From an uncultured Eubacteriales bacterium (GTDB lineage Bacteria > Bacillota > Clostridia > Christensenellales > CAG-138), in NCBI GenBank assembly GCA_900544555.1, contig UQWD01000014.1, positions 1 through 53,087 of the forward strand: 53,087 bases of DNA. The letters run 5' to 3'. The notes beneath the pieces were generated by a model, which saw nothing but the letters and a program-made list of their open reading frames with translations, was not told where the DNA came from and ran no database searches. Each line of letters starts with the position of its first letter. Position 1 is the first letter of the stretch. Below are positions 1 through 8,161 of this stretch, piece after piece. A program made the translations under genes and the position numbers.

Positions 1-22
1 GGCATGATATAATGATCGCACC

Positions 23-106
23 GCTGGCGCCGGTTATCCGGTTGGGTTGGGTGGTTACTTCACCTGATTCAGGCAATGATGTGTTCCAGCACATCATTCC
101 GCCAGC
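23..106 (+). ncRNA. Cloverleaf-like structured element A1
   Basis: A closing stem GCTGGC/GCCAGC (23-28 with 101-106) encloses three hairpins: CCGG/CCGG (30-33/38-41), GGTG/CACC (50-53/61-64), and a 9-bp stem AATGATGTG/CACATCATT (75-83/90-98) capped by the loop TTCCAG. A TATAAT hexamer at 8-13 ends 10 bases before the closing stem, as expected for a promoter of a short RNA. The same architecture recurs at 497, 855 and 1333. It matches no RNA family I recognise. It is not a tRNA, as it lacks the T-loop and anticodon layout. The strand is inferred from the -10 box. Confidence 0.5.
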
Positions 107-496
107 TTATTTAGTTGTTAAGGTTATATTACACGTTTGGAGTAGAATAAGTCAAGCCTAAAATGGGAAAATATAGAGATTTTGTAAAAGTTCATAATTT
201 GTTCGGGTATTAGGGTGGTTTTCGTGGGTTACTTGTGTTATATATCATATAGAACTGACTATTTTAGAGTTTTAGGGGTTAGGTTGGCTTGGCGAGGGCG
301 GCGTGAGGCGCATGATGGCTGATGAAGCGTAGCAATGTCTATCGCAAATAAGCGGTGCGAAAGTCCTATCGCAAAGGAGCCCATGAAAGGAACTCATTTG
401 CGGAGCATTGTTGATCCTGTTTATCCCAGAAATAATTCAGAGAAGAGCCTTTTTCGATTGAATGGCGGTTTATCAATGTGCTAAACTATATTCATG

Positions 497-582
497 CCGC
501 TGGATCCGGTTTCCGGCGGAGGGTGGGTTACGCACCCGACGAACAGACAAGCTCGTGTTCCCGCACGAATGTCTGCCAGCGG
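497..582 (+). ncRNA. Cloverleaf-like structured element B1
   Basis: A 7-bp closing stem CCGCTGG/CCAGCGG (497-503 with 576-582) encloses CCGG/CCGG (506-509/513-516), GGGTG/CACCC (521-525/533-537), and a two-part stem CAGACA/TGTCTG plus TCGTG/CACGA capped by TTCCCG. The primary sequence differs from element A, but the order of stems and the distal GTG-TTCCNG-CAC hexaloop are the same. This supports descent from one structured ancestor. A TATATT hexamer (487-492) sits just upstream. Function is unknown. Confidence 0.5.
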
Positions 583-749
583 TATTCTATTTTAGATTGA
601 GGGAACCGTCTCGTTCACCAATTCCTTACAAAATTCAAGCGTAAGAAATTTAAAATGCAAGCATGACGGGCAGGCTTTTTTAAAGCATGGTACCGTTTGC
701 CTCCTTCATTTTGATTGGCCGAATAGGTATTATAAAAACTAAAAAGCAA

Positions 750-781
750 GGGCCGCGCAGGTGAAACTACCCGCGCGGCCC
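750..781. other. GC-rich hairpin between repeat units
   Basis: GGGCCGCGCAGG and its near-perfect complement (CC-C-GCGCGGCCC) flank an 8-base loop. No T-run follows on the plus strand, so it is not a standard intrinsic terminator in that direction. It lies between element B1 and the promoter of A2 and may separate their transcripts. Confidence 0.5.
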
Positions 782-816
782 GATAAATTCATATGGCATA
801 ACGCTGTTTTTAACCC

Positions 817-845
817 TTGTATAACTGGGAGCGGCATGATATAAT
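817..845 (+). promoter_or_regulatory. Sigma-A promoter for element A2
   Basis: TTGTAT (817-822), a 17-bp spacer and TATAAT (840-845) give a near-consensus vegetative promoter. Its predicted start (about 852) falls just before the closing stem of element A2 at 855. This is the best sequence evidence that these elements are made as short RNAs. Confidence 0.6.
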
Positions 846-854
846 GATCGCACC

Positions 855-936
855 GCTGGCGCCGGTTATCCGGTTGGGTTGGGTGGTCTGTCACCTAATT
901 CAGTAATAATGTGTTCCTGCACATCATTACGCCAGC
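855..936 (+). ncRNA. Cloverleaf-like structured element A2
   Basis: Second copy of element A. The closing stem GCTGGC/GCCAGC (855-860/931-936) and the CCGG/CCGG hairpin are unchanged. The last arm is AATAATGTG/CACATCATT, one mismatch relative to A1, with loop TTCCTG. It is preceded at the expected distance by a TTGTAT-N17-TATAAT promoter. Confidence 0.5.
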
Positions 937-1332
937 TTTATCTAGTTGTTAATGCTATATTACACGTTTGGAGCAGGCTAAGTCAAGCATAAAATAGGAA
1001 AATTTAGGGATTTTGTAAAAGTTCATAATTTGTTCGGCTATTAGGATGATTTTTGGGTTATATATCATATAAAATGCATTTTTTACGGTTCTACGGAATA
1101 TGTTTTTACGCTAAAAAATATATTATACTACACAGGTTATTGTTGAGTTCAGAAGGCAAGTCCGCATAATAGTTGTGGTATGGGGGCGGAGTAGGTGTGT
1201 AGTTTTAGAGCATTTGGCACATTAATCCAAGGAACTCATTTCGAGCATGTAAACCTTTCTATGCTAAAAGTTTTTATAAAAACGCTTTTTCATATGTAAA
1301 TCGATAAAACAGTGTGCTAAACTATATTCATG

Positions 1333-1418
1333 CCGCTGGGTCCGGCTTACCGGCGGAGGGTGGTCTCTCACCCTACGAACAGACAAGCTCGTGTTCCTGC
1401 ACGAATGTCTGCCAGCGG
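1333..1418 (+). ncRNA. Cloverleaf-like structured element B2
   Basis: Second copy of element B. It keeps the closing stem CCGCTGG/CCAGCGG (1333-1339/1412-1418), the CCGG and GGGTG/CACCC arms, and the CAGACA/TGTCTG arm with loop TTCCTG. A TATATT hexamer at 1323-1328 precedes it. It ends about 35 bases downstream of the converging endonuclease gene, so it could also lie in that gene's 3' region. Confidence 0.5.
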
Positions 1419-1452
1419 TATTCTATTTTAGTTTTGAGGGAACCGTCGACGT

Positions 1453-2511
1453 TTACTCGCCGCCGCGCATGGTAAAATACAGCGTTTGATCAAAACGACG
1501 TTCCGGATTGAGTTTATCAATATAACCCGGTTTAATAATATCATTTAATGAGTTTTTATTGAGAGCTAGATTCTGTATCCTGTCTGATGAGACATATTTT
1601 CGCCAAACATCCCCTGAAATCGCAAACTCTTTATCTGTCTGATTGTTAAACGCCATTTGGCGGTAAATATCCCGTACGCGTATTTTTTCAGACTTACTCA
1701 ACTCCCAAAGACAGCGCGCCAATCGCGCGGAAGCCCGCATACCTCTTTTCATTGTTTCGGCTGGTTGGTTTGAACCGTCAAGGAAAAGACGGGAAAAAGC
1801 GTAATCGCTCCAAACAACGATATCAAAAGCCTGCTCCATCAATAAAGGCGATTGCCCTTGCGTTTTCCATAACGTTTGCATAACTAAAGGCTTTTGCCTG
1901 TTATGATATATAGATTGGAAATTATCAATAGCGGCGTATAACGAACATAATTTATGCGTCATTTCAAAGTCGTTATCCCACGATTGAATAGATGAACAAG
2001 CATTTTCAAAAATGTTCCTCACCTTTCGGCTTTCGTTTTTTACCGAATCGAACATCCCAAACGCACAATATGAAGTAGTCGCAGCGCGTACAACAAGTTC
2101 GGATCCCCATTCTATTTCGGCTTTGCGGCTCGTGGCAGACGACGGTATCACGGTTAGCTTTACTTCCAGCGGCGAAAGAAAACAGCCCTCGGTATCCTTA
2201 ACGACTAAATCGATACTGTCGATTTCATCAAACGAATACGCTTGATAGGGAGTGTACACGCTCTCAAATGAATAGAAAAGTTCGCTTGAAGTTTGCGTTC
2301 CACAATTAAATACTTCTTGTAACGAGATTTCATTCGAAACTACCTTTAACTCCCCGCCACAATCTTCTAGTTTTATATAAATAGCGGGTATGCCCTTGTC
2401 CAACATATACGCGGCGAGAGCGGTTGGAAAGCTTGAATTAAAGCAATTTTTTCCCCAATGGGATTCAGGAGAACGATTTGAATGAGATATTCCATACAAT
2501 CCGGTTGGCAT
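1453..2511 (-). CDS. HindVP-like type II restriction endonuclease
   Basis: A 352-residue protein that resembles the HindVP family of type II restriction endonucleases; family members such as HindVP and HgiDI cut GRCGYC. The N-terminus carries the block GLYGISHSNR (4-13) followed by HWGKNCFNSSFP (18-29), which I take as the family signature. A PD-(D/E)xK-type centre is plausible at D101/D106 with LEVK (E116, K118). The start is supported by an AGGAGG site (TTAGGAGGATTTA before ATG). The gene is divergent from the cytosine methyltransferase at 2637 across 125 bp, the usual layout of a cognate pair. Recognition of GRCGYC is inferred from the family only. The gene appears intact. Confidence 0.8.
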   Translation of the reverse strand: MPTGLYGISHSNRSPESHWGKNCFNSSFPTALAAYMLDKGIPAIYIKLEDCGGELKVVSNEISLQEVFNCGTQTSSELFYSFESVYTPYQAYSFDEIDSIDLVVKDTEGCFLSPLEVKLTVIPSSATSRKAEIEWGSELVVRAATTSYCAFGMFDSVKNESRKVRNIFENACSSIQSWDNDFEMTHKLCSLYAAIDNFQSIYHNRQKPLVMQTLWKTQGQSPLLMEQAFDIVVWSDYAFSRLFLDGSNQPAETMKRGMRASARLARCLWELSKSEKIRVRDIYRQMAFNNQTDKEFAISGDVWRKYVSSDRIQNLALNKNSLNDIIKPGYIDKLNPERRFDQTLYFTMRGGE

Positions 2512-2636
2512 AATTAAATCCTCCTAAAAGCTAGAATCACGACGTCAACTTATTGACGTCATATCTAAAAAATAGTATACTAATAAATACATATTAATTA
2601 TAACGTTAAAAACTGGAAATTTGAAGAGGTATTTTC
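2512..2636. promoter_or_regulatory. Divergent intergenic region of the R-M genes
   Basis: 125 AT-rich bases separate the endonuclease and methyltransferase starts. It includes the short inverted repeat GACGTCAA / TTGACGTC (about 2541-2560), whose position between the divergent genes fits a control site. No separate controller (C) protein gene is seen nearby. Confidence 0.35.
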
Positions 2637-3800
2637 ATGAGTTTAAAGGCAATCGATTTATTTGCGGGGTGCGGCGGGTTATCCAAAGGATTTGAAAACG
2701 CAGGGTTTGAGGTTGCGGCGGCGTTTGAGTTCTGGGACGTAGCTGCGAATTGTTATGAAAAGAACTTTAAACATTCCGTTTACCGAATGGATTTATCTGA
2801 AGTAAGAGATGCGGTTAAAATAATTAAGAAATATGAACCGTCAATTATTATCGGCGGACCTCCATGCCAAGATTTTTCACACGCTGGAAAGCGAATTGAA
2901 GCGGGCCGGGCTACATTAACCGAAGCTTTCGCAGAAATAGTACAACACGTTAAACCGAAGTATTTTGTGATGGAGAATGTAGACCGAGCGATAAACAGCA
3001 AGGCTTTTTCCTGTGCAAGAAGCATTTTCATGGAAACAGGTTATGGTTTAACTGAAATTGTTTTAGATTCAAGCCGTTGCGGTATTCCGCAAAAGAGAAA
3101 GCGCTTCTTCTGCATTGGCGCGTTAAATAAGCCTGACAATTTTGCAAAGAATTCCCTTCTTGCTCATGTTAGTCGACATGAAACAACGCTTAGAGACTAC
3201 TTTGGCGACACTTTAGGCTTTGATTTTTATTACCGTCATCCGCGCAATTATAACCGCAGGGCGATTTTTTCCATCGACGAACCCGCGCCTACAATGCGCG
3301 GCGTAAATCGACCCATACCCAAGGGATATCCAGGACATCCAAACGACGCATGTAAGTTGCGCGAAAATATACGTTCTTTAACGACGCTGGAAAGAGCGTT
3401 GATTCAGACGTTCCCTCCCGATTTTAAATGGTGCGGTAATAAGACCGAAATGGAGCAAATGATAGGGAATGCCGTTCCCGTAAAGCTTGCTGAGTTTGTC
3501 GGCAAGGCTTTACTTAATGTGATATTTATTAACGAAAACAGCGAAAAGAACCTTATTGACGGCGATTTTAAACCGTGGCTACTTTCTCAATGCAAATATT
3601 CTGAAAGAACCGCCAGAGATACCATTTCTCGAATAAAACGAGCCGATAAATTATGTCGTATTAACGACTCGCTGGATTCATTTTATCTCTATAAATTACA
3701 GCAAATGCCAGCGTTTAATGATTTATCTGGTTCCGTCCGTTCTCAAATTAAGCGGGCCGTTACGCTCTATTGCAAATTTTTGAACGAGAAAGGACGATGA
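2637..3800 (+). CDS. C5-cytosine DNA methyltransferase
   Basis: 387-residue modification enzyme that would transfer a methyl group from S-adenosylmethionine to C5 of cytosine, protecting the host from the neighbouring endonuclease. Motif I is DLFAGCGG (7-14), motif IV GGPPCQ (73-78, catalytic C77), motif VI ENV (113-115), motif VIII QKRKR (152-156) and motif X GNAVP (277-281). About 105 residues follow motif X, where many family members stop. This tail is basic and helical-looking and starts around WLLSQCKYSERT. The gene has an AAGAGG ribosome site and is followed after 3 bp by vsr. Identity as a C5 methyltransferase is secure; target specificity is inferred from the HindVP-like partner. Confidence 0.95.
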   Translation: MSLKAIDLFAGCGGLSKGFENAGFEVAAAFEFWDVAANCYEKNFKHSVYRMDLSEVRDAVKIIKKYEPSIIIGGPPCQDFSHAGKRIEAGRATLTEAFAEIVQHVKPKYFVMENVDRAINSKAFSCARSIFMETGYGLTEIVLDSSRCGIPQKRKRFFCIGALNKPDNFAKNSLLAHVSRHETTLRDYFGDTLGFDFYYRHPRNYNRRAIFSIDEPAPTMRGVNRPIPKGYPGHPNDACKLRENIRSLTTLERALIQTFPPDFKWCGNKTEMEQMIGNAVPVKLAEFVGKALLNVIFINENSEKNLIDGDFKPWLLSQCKYSERTARDTISRIKRADKLCRINDSLDSFYLYKLQQMPAFNDLSGSVRSQIKRAVTLYCKFLNEKGR

Positions 3801-3803
3801 AGC

Positions 3804-4220
3804 TTGGCAGACGTTTTTGACAAGAAAAAGCGTTCAGAGATTATGAGACGGGTTTCTTCAAATGGGAACAAAACAACGGAGTTGCGTTTAATTAACGCAT
3901 TCAAGCAATACGGTATAACTGGATGGAAACGGAATTATAAAGTTAAGGGACGACCTGACTTTGTCTTCCTTAAAATAAAATTGGCAATTTTTGTTGACGG
4001 TTGTTTCTGGCATGGTCACGATTGCAGAAATACGCGGCCAGAAGATAATAAAGAATATTGGATTATGAAAAGAGAACGTAATATGAAACGCGACAAAGAG
4101 ATAACGGCTTTGTTTGAGAACCGCGGATGGACCGTTTTACGCATATGGGAATGTCAGCTAAAAAGAAAGAGTATGGAAGATACTATGAAAGACTTAATTT
4201 CATATATAACAAAGAAATAA
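3804..4220 (+). CDS. vsr: Very short patch repair (Vsr) endonuclease
   Basis: 138-residue T:G mismatch endonuclease that nicks next to the thymine produced when 5-methylcytosine deaminates, starting repair to C:G. The sequence has the Vsr pattern: GRPDF (49-53, D52 matching the metal-binding Asp) and FVDGCFWHGH (63-72). The second Cys of the zinc site is in the same region. The start is TTG at 3804, 3 bp after the methyltransferase stop, with GAAAGGA upstream. Its coupling to a C5 methyltransferase is the usual context for vsr. At the position of E. coli His64 this protein has Asp65, a variant I believe is common outside enterobacteria. Confidence 0.93.
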   Translation: MADVFDKKKRSEIMRRVSSNGNKTTELRLINAFKQYGITGWKRNYKVKGRPDFVFLKIKLAIFVDGCFWHGHDCRNTRPEDNKEYWIMKRERNMKRDKEITALFENRGWTVLRIWECQLKRKSMEDTMKDLISYITKK

Positions 4221-4431
4221 CAAGATGAATCAGAATACGGCATGCAGATTTCATAAGCTCCTGTCGTATCAAATATACATTACATGTTCTTTCTATTTAA
4301 GCTGCGGGTATTGCACGGCTTAAATCCTTTAACAAATCATGGTATAGAACATATAGAGTTACTATGATGGTCTAACTATCGATGAGCATCAAAGCAAGTC
4401 AAACCGTACGCGCAAAAAGCATGGCGTAAAA

Positions 4432-5406
4432 CTACCCCTGCCTCACGTTACGCAGCTTTAAAACGCGGTGGTAAGCGGGCGCACCGCCCGCGGGCGCGGA
4501 TACTACCGCAAGCCTTCCGTCGCGAACCATCTCCTCTATACGAAGCGCGAGCCAGCAGTCGCTGACGCCGAGCCGGTATTTCCCAAGAACCCGGCCGATA
4601 ACCGCCGCTTCCTGAAACTCCTTCTTTTCGGCCATGATCTCACGCAGAATAAAGCTATCGTACAGTGTTTCCGGCATGCTGGTCAGACGGCCGTTGACCA
4701 CGGCGCGCAGGGGGGCGTTCTCCTTTTCAAGCGCTTGCCAATGGGCCGCGCAATTCTGAACCAGTACCGGCGGCACAGCCTTTTGCAATGAAAGAAACCT
4801 GCTCCAATTCCCGGGGGCAACCTCGCCCCAGCCCGCTGCCGATACGGCATTGCCGTTCTCATCCAAAATCCATTCGGGTAGCTTGATAACGTATACCTGA
4901 CCGCCAAAGCCCTCCAGCCGATACAGCCGCGATAGCAGCCAGTACAGCCCGCAAAGCTCATCCGGCTGGTCGCTGTACCATATGCGGATAGCTTCCCCCG
5001 CTTGCGAGCGCGCACAGACCGTTTTCAGGCTGCCCTTTGCCCCTTCGAGCAGCTCCTTGGCGGCGCAAATCCCCTCATTGTTGGGATAGACACTATAAAG
5101 CTGTTCCAATACCCGCCGCCGCTGAGCGCCGGGTTCATTTTCAGAGATATCACCGACGCTCAGCGCAAGGCTGAACCCGAAAACGTCCTGAGCGCTGCCG
5201 CCGAGGGGGACGGCGCTTTCCCACTCCATACGCGCCTTAGCCTCCGCGTTTCGCCGGGCGTCGGCGATCTCTTTCCTCGTTGGCTTACTTCCGTCGTCAT
5301 GGCTGATGATAACGCCCACGCTTCCGCCCGGGTACTTACCCTTGCCAACGCCCTGCGCCATTTTCAAGCTTGCGCACGCGCTCTCGCCAAATACAATCTC
5401 AATCAT
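4432..5406 (-). CDS. DUF1835/DUF3658 domain protein
   Basis: 324 residues of unknown function. The opening MIEIVFGESACASLKMAQ is typical of DUF1835 proteins, and the C-terminal third, rich in helices and ending near residue 300, fits DUF3658. The start has a GAGGG site 5 bases upstream. It stands alone, convergent with vsr and divergent from the MarR gene. No signal peptide or membrane segment is seen. Function is not assigned; the family is widespread in Bacillota and often sits among stand-alone accessory genes. Confidence 0.75.
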   Translation of the reverse strand: MIEIVFGESACASLKMAQGVGKGKYPGGSVGVIISHDDGSKPTRKEIADARRNAEAKARMEWESAVPLGGSAQDVFGFSLALSVGDISENEPGAQRRRVLEQLYSVYPNNEGICAAKELLEGAKGSLKTVCARSQAGEAIRIWYSDQPDELCGLYWLLSRLYRLEGFGGQVYVIKLPEWILDENGNAVSAAGWGEVAPGNWSRFLSLQKAVPPVLVQNCAAHWQALEKENAPLRAVVNGRLTSMPETLYDSFILREIMAEKKEFQEAAVIGRVLGKYRLGVSDCWLALRIEEMVRDGRLAVVSAPAGGAPAYHRVLKLRNVRQG

Positions 5407-5728
5407 GCTTTTCCCTCAAACCGCTATCGATTAACGCATGCCGCGTTCACTGTTCCTCAAATAAGCATATCACCCTTTCCGGTTCGATTCTATATACAAT
5501 TAATGCTCGCTTAACATCGGTTTTTCTATTTGCACGGCAAACCGGCGGCAATTACCCCGCCCCGTCGCGGCCATACGATAAACAGGAGGATAATCGGATA
5601 ATCAACGCTGTTTGTTATTCTTTATGCGTTTTTTACGCGCATAGGGCAGGGTGGGGTTTTGATCATCATAGCGTTAGCTGCGCGTCAAAGCGCGATTCGT
5701 GCGTTATTCCAGGTTATTGCGCGCGCTG

Positions 5729-5757
5729 TTGACTTTAGCACGAATTCATACTATAAT
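5729..5757 (+). promoter_or_regulatory. Sigma-A promoter of the marR-eis operon
   Basis: TTGACT (5729-5734), 17-bp spacer, TATAAT (5752-5757). It lies 43 bp before the MarR start. The rest of the 394-bp gap 5407-5800 shows nothing else I can name. Confidence 0.65.
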
Positions 5758-5800
5758 ACCCGGCAGTACGGATTCGTACAGAAAGCATGGGGGAGGTTCA

Positions 5801-6259
5801 ATGGAGCAGTATCGAGAGGACGTCCGGCGGCTGATGCTCGCCGTAAACCATATTGAAGGCGTTTACGGGCTGGTGGCAAAACGCATCGGGCTTAAGGAAA
5901 ACACGCTGTCGCTGCTTTACGCGCTGGACGACGGCGAGGCCCATACGCAAACGCAAATCTGCGAAGCGTGGCTAATCCCCAAAACCACCATAAACACCGT
6001 CGTAAAGGAATGTATTGAAGCGGGCTACCTCACGCTGGAGGCCGGGGAGCATTTGCGTGAAAAATTAATCCGCCTTACGCAGGGCGGGCGCGACTATGCC
6101 CGCGGCGTTCTCAAGCAGGTTTATGCGATTGAAAACAGGGCCATGGAAAAGACGGCAAAGGAGTTTTCACCCGGGTTCGCAATGGCAATCGAAAAATTTT
6201 CGGAGCATTTGCGCTTGGAGGCCGAAGGTTATTTTAAGGAGAGCAATGAATATGAATGA
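5801..6259 (+). CDS. MarR-family transcriptional regulator
   Basis: 152-residue winged-helix regulator. The HTH region is around residues 38-75 (LSLLYALDDG...QTQICEAW...TTINTVVKECIEAGYL), followed by a beta-wing with the family-like LRLT segment (IRLTQGG) and a C-terminal dimerisation helix. The start at 5801 is chosen because GGGGGAGGTTC stands immediately upstream; an in-frame start at 5699 has no ribosome site and would place the promoter inside the gene. The gene overlaps the start of the acetyltransferase by 14 bp, so the two are probably co-translated and the regulator may control it. The ligand is unknown. Confidence 0.85.
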   Translation: MEQYREDVRRLMLAVNHIEGVYGLVAKRIGLKENTLSLLYALDDGEAHTQTQICEAWLIPKTTINTVVKECIEAGYLTLEAGEHLREKLIRLTQGGRDYARGVLKQVYAIENRAMEKTAKEFSPGFAMAIEKFSEHLRLEAEGYFKESNEYE

Positions 6260-7487
6260 CAGTAAAACGGCGGAAAAAACAGACCCAAAGTTTCCCTTCA
6301 CCATCCGTTATTTGACGACGGATGATTTGGAGCAGTATAACGCGCTGCTGCGGTATGCTTTTCAGGTAACGGAGCAGGACCTAATGCAGGCTGGCTGGCG
6401 CGATGAGGAGATCAAGCAGGCAAAATTCCCGATTTTGGAACGCGCGGATATTTTAGGCTGCTATGACGGCGATAACCTCATATCGCAATTCGCAGTTTAC
6501 CCGCTAAACATGAACATCTACAACAAGATATACCCGATAGGGTTTATTACCAGCGTATCGACGTACCCGGAATATTCCGGCAGGGGGATAATGGCGAAGC
6601 TGATGTGCCAGAGCCTGACCCGCATGCGGGAAAAGCGGCAGCCCCTCGCGCTGCTGTACCCGTACTCCATTCCGCTTTACCGAAGGTTTGGCTGGGAGAT
6701 TATTTCAAACAAGATATCCTTCAGCGTAAAGGATTACCAGATGCCAAGCAAAGCCAGGGCCGAGGGCTACGTGCGGCGCGTGGAATGGGACAACCCGGAT
6801 TTCATGGGTCTGCACAGCAAGTTCGCGCATCAAACGCACGGGTGCCTTCTGCGCAATACGTTAGCTTGGGAGGAATATTGGCGGTGGGATGAGGACGATA
6901 CGGTGGCGGCGGTATATTACAACGCTTCGGGAAAGCCTTTTGGTTACATGGTTTACCTGATAAAGGGGGACGTGATGTACGTAAAGGAGATGATCTACCT
7001 TAACCGGGAGGCGCAAAAAGGACTCTGGGAATATATCCACGCGCACGAATCCATGATAGACGAAGTGAGAGGGAACACGTATTTTAACGAGCCCGTGGCG
7101 TTTGATATGGAGGACGGCGCGATAAAGGAAACCATCCGCCCTTATATCATGGGGCGAATAATCGATATAGAGGAGTTTCTCACGGATTACCGGTGCCGCC
7201 CGGCGTCGCGGGAAACCTGTATAAGCTTTGATATTGCGGACCCGGTATTACACTGGAACAACCGTACTTTCAACATCCTGTTCTCGGATGGAAAATGCGC
7301 GGTTACAAACCAAACGGCGAAATATCATGTGCGCATGTCCGTCGGGACGTTAACGACCCTTCTGTTAGGGTACAAAACGGCCGGGCAGCTTCACTGGATG
7401 GAACGAATTGAAGGGGATAAGGAATCGATTGAATGCCTGGATACGGTTATTATGCATGAAACGCCGTGCATATCCGATTATATTTGA
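6246..7487 (+). CDS. Eis-like GNAT N-acetyltransferase
   Basis: 413 residues, the length of the Eis family (tandem GNAT folds plus an SCP2-like C-terminal domain). The first GNAT domain has the acetyl-CoA loop region SGRGIMAKLM and the family pattern GFITSVSTYPEYSGRG, followed by YRRFGWE. The C-terminal part (LLLGYKTAGQLH) fits the sterol-carrier-like domain. Eis enzymes acetylate amines of aminoglycosides or cationic peptides, but related proteins of Bacillota have mostly unknown substrates. Translation likely starts at 6246 or 6252, both after TTTAAGGAGAG; either overlaps the MarR gene. A resistance role is possible but only inferred. Confidence 0.82.
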   Translation: MNMNDSKTAEKTDPKFPFTIRYLTTDDLEQYNALLRYAFQVTEQDLMQAGWRDEEIKQAKFPILERADILGCYDGDNLISQFAVYPLNMNIYNKIYPIGFITSVSTYPEYSGRGIMAKLMCQSLTRMREKRQPLALLYPYSIPLYRRFGWEIISNKISFSVKDYQMPSKARAEGYVRRVEWDNPDFMGLHSKFAHQTHGCLLRNTLAWEEYWRWDEDDTVAAVYYNASGKPFGYMVYLIKGDVMYVKEMIYLNREAQKGLWEYIHAHESMIDEVRGNTYFNEPVAFDMEDGAIKETIRPYIMGRIIDIEEFLTDYRCRPASRETCISFDIADPVLHWNNRTFNILFSDGKCAVTNQTAKYHVRMSVGTLTTLLLGYKTAGQLHWMERIEGDKESIECLDTVIMHETPCISDYI

Positions 7488-7654
7488 CGAAGGTTGTTAA
7501 GCGCATTACAGCGCGCTTACATACTCGTTTATTTATCCAGCCGGATTTTTATACGCGGTTTGCGGTTCGGCTTAGTATATGGCCGCGGCAGGAAAAGGCG
7601 CAAAAATATTACCAGCGTTTCGCTCTCTTGTGCAAAAATGGATCGCAGTATTCG

Positions 7655-7864
7655 CGTCAAGGGTTTCTTTGGCCGCTATGCGCTTAAGCGGGATTTTTTT
7701 AAGCGGGTATTATATACCCCCGTCTGCTTCCAACCGAATCTGACGCGCATAAGGGTCAGATTCCGAATGCATTGTGCGTCAAGGGTTTCCCTTGTCGGGG
7801 CGCTGATCGCGCCAAAGGTGCAAGCGCTCCGTTTAACTTGAAAAACGCAACCGCTTTTTTGACA
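7655..7864 (-). repeat. Dispersed intergenic repeat, copy 1 with nested partial copy
   Basis: Read on the minus strand, 7864 to 7733 matches the plus-strand repeat at 45039-45177. Shared blocks are GTGTC..AAAA, TTCAAGTTAA, TCAGCGCC, AAACCCTTG and ATTCGGAATCTGAC...GTCAG. A second, shorter piece (AAAGAAACCCTTGACGCG) lies at about 7655-7690, so two insertions or a tandem duplication are present. The repeat fills the gap after the acetyltransferase gene. It has no reading frame; its core is an inverted repeat. Confidence 0.6.
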
Positions 7865-7869
7865 CGCTT

Positions 7870-7894
7870 ACCCGGCGGATTAAAACCGCCGGGT
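7870..7894. terminator. Bidirectional intrinsic terminator
   Basis: A 9-bp stem ACCCGGCGG/CCGCCGGGT (7870-7878/7886-7894) with loop ATTAAAA, followed on the plus strand by ATTTATATAAAAA. It lies between the convergent acetyltransferase and XRE-partner genes and can serve both. Confidence 0.65.
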
Positions 7895-7910
7895 ATTTAT
7901 ATAAAAACGG

Positions 7911-8159
7911 TTATAGTATGATTTTTACGCGCTCGCCGGTGGAAGATTCCACCTCTATCAGGGGCTGCTTCTTTAATTGGCGGCGCGATTCTTTCAGCGC
8001 TTTTTGCAGGGCTTTAATTTCCTCCGTTTTTAGCGCGATATTGTGCTTGTTACACAATCGGACGATTATCCGCCGCGCAAGAGCGGAGGTTATCAGGAAG
8101 CTTGGAGCAAACAAGCCCCACGGCGGCCGCCCGCGCGCGCTTTTAATGATTATGCGCAT
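7911..8159 (-). CDS. Small protein, partner of XRE regulator
   Basis: 82 residues, not recognised by name. It begins MRIIIKS, has a basic amphipathic middle (SALARRIIVRLCNKH), and ends in VEVESSTGERVKIIL. This tail closely resembles the last 15 residues of the upstream XRE protein (VEVESSDGDIVEITV). It starts 2 bp after the XRE stop, so the two are translationally coupled. The shared tail suggests a common oligomerisation motif or hetero-assembly. Similar SHOCT-like tails occur in YvlB-type membrane-stress proteins of Bacillota, but that relation is only a resemblance here. Confidence 0.6.
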   Translation of the reverse strand: MRIIIKSARGRPPWGLFAPSFLITSALARRIIVRLCNKHNIALKTEEIKALQKALKESRRQLKKQPLIEVESSTGERVKIIL

Positions 8160-8161
8160 GG

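Larger units (their letters stand above)
1..610. repeat. Direct repeat unit 1 (diverged, A + B elements)
   Basis: First copy of a diverged direct duplication with a period of 832 bp; the second copy starts at 833. The best conserved parts are the first 220 bp (element A and its 3' flank, including the block TTTTGTAAAAGTTCATAA) and the last 140 bp (element B with flanks GTGCTAAACTATATTCATG and GAGGGAACCGTC). The middle is only patchily conserved, for example AAGGAACTCATTT. No convincing reading frame is present. The unit abuts a restriction-modification cluster. The left edge is set by the start of the window, so the repeat may extend further upstream. Confidence 0.8.
833..1447. repeat. Direct repeat unit 2 (diverged, A + B elements)
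   Basis: Second copy of the duplication described at position 1. It ends within a few bases of the stop codon of the restriction endonuclease gene at 1453. Substitutions and indels are spread over the copy, so the duplication is not recent. The stems of A and B are largely kept while the sequence between them has diverged, a pattern that suggests selection on structure. No reading frame is conserved between copies. Confidence 0.8.

Noticed and set aside
462..644. 60-codon open frame in the repeat region
   Set aside because: It overlaps structured element B1, is not conserved in the second repeat copy, and has no ribosome site.
1..1452. CRISPR array or integron attC array
   Set aside because: There are only four elements at spacings of about 360-480 bp, no short identical repeats, no cas or integrase gene, and no cassette genes between them.
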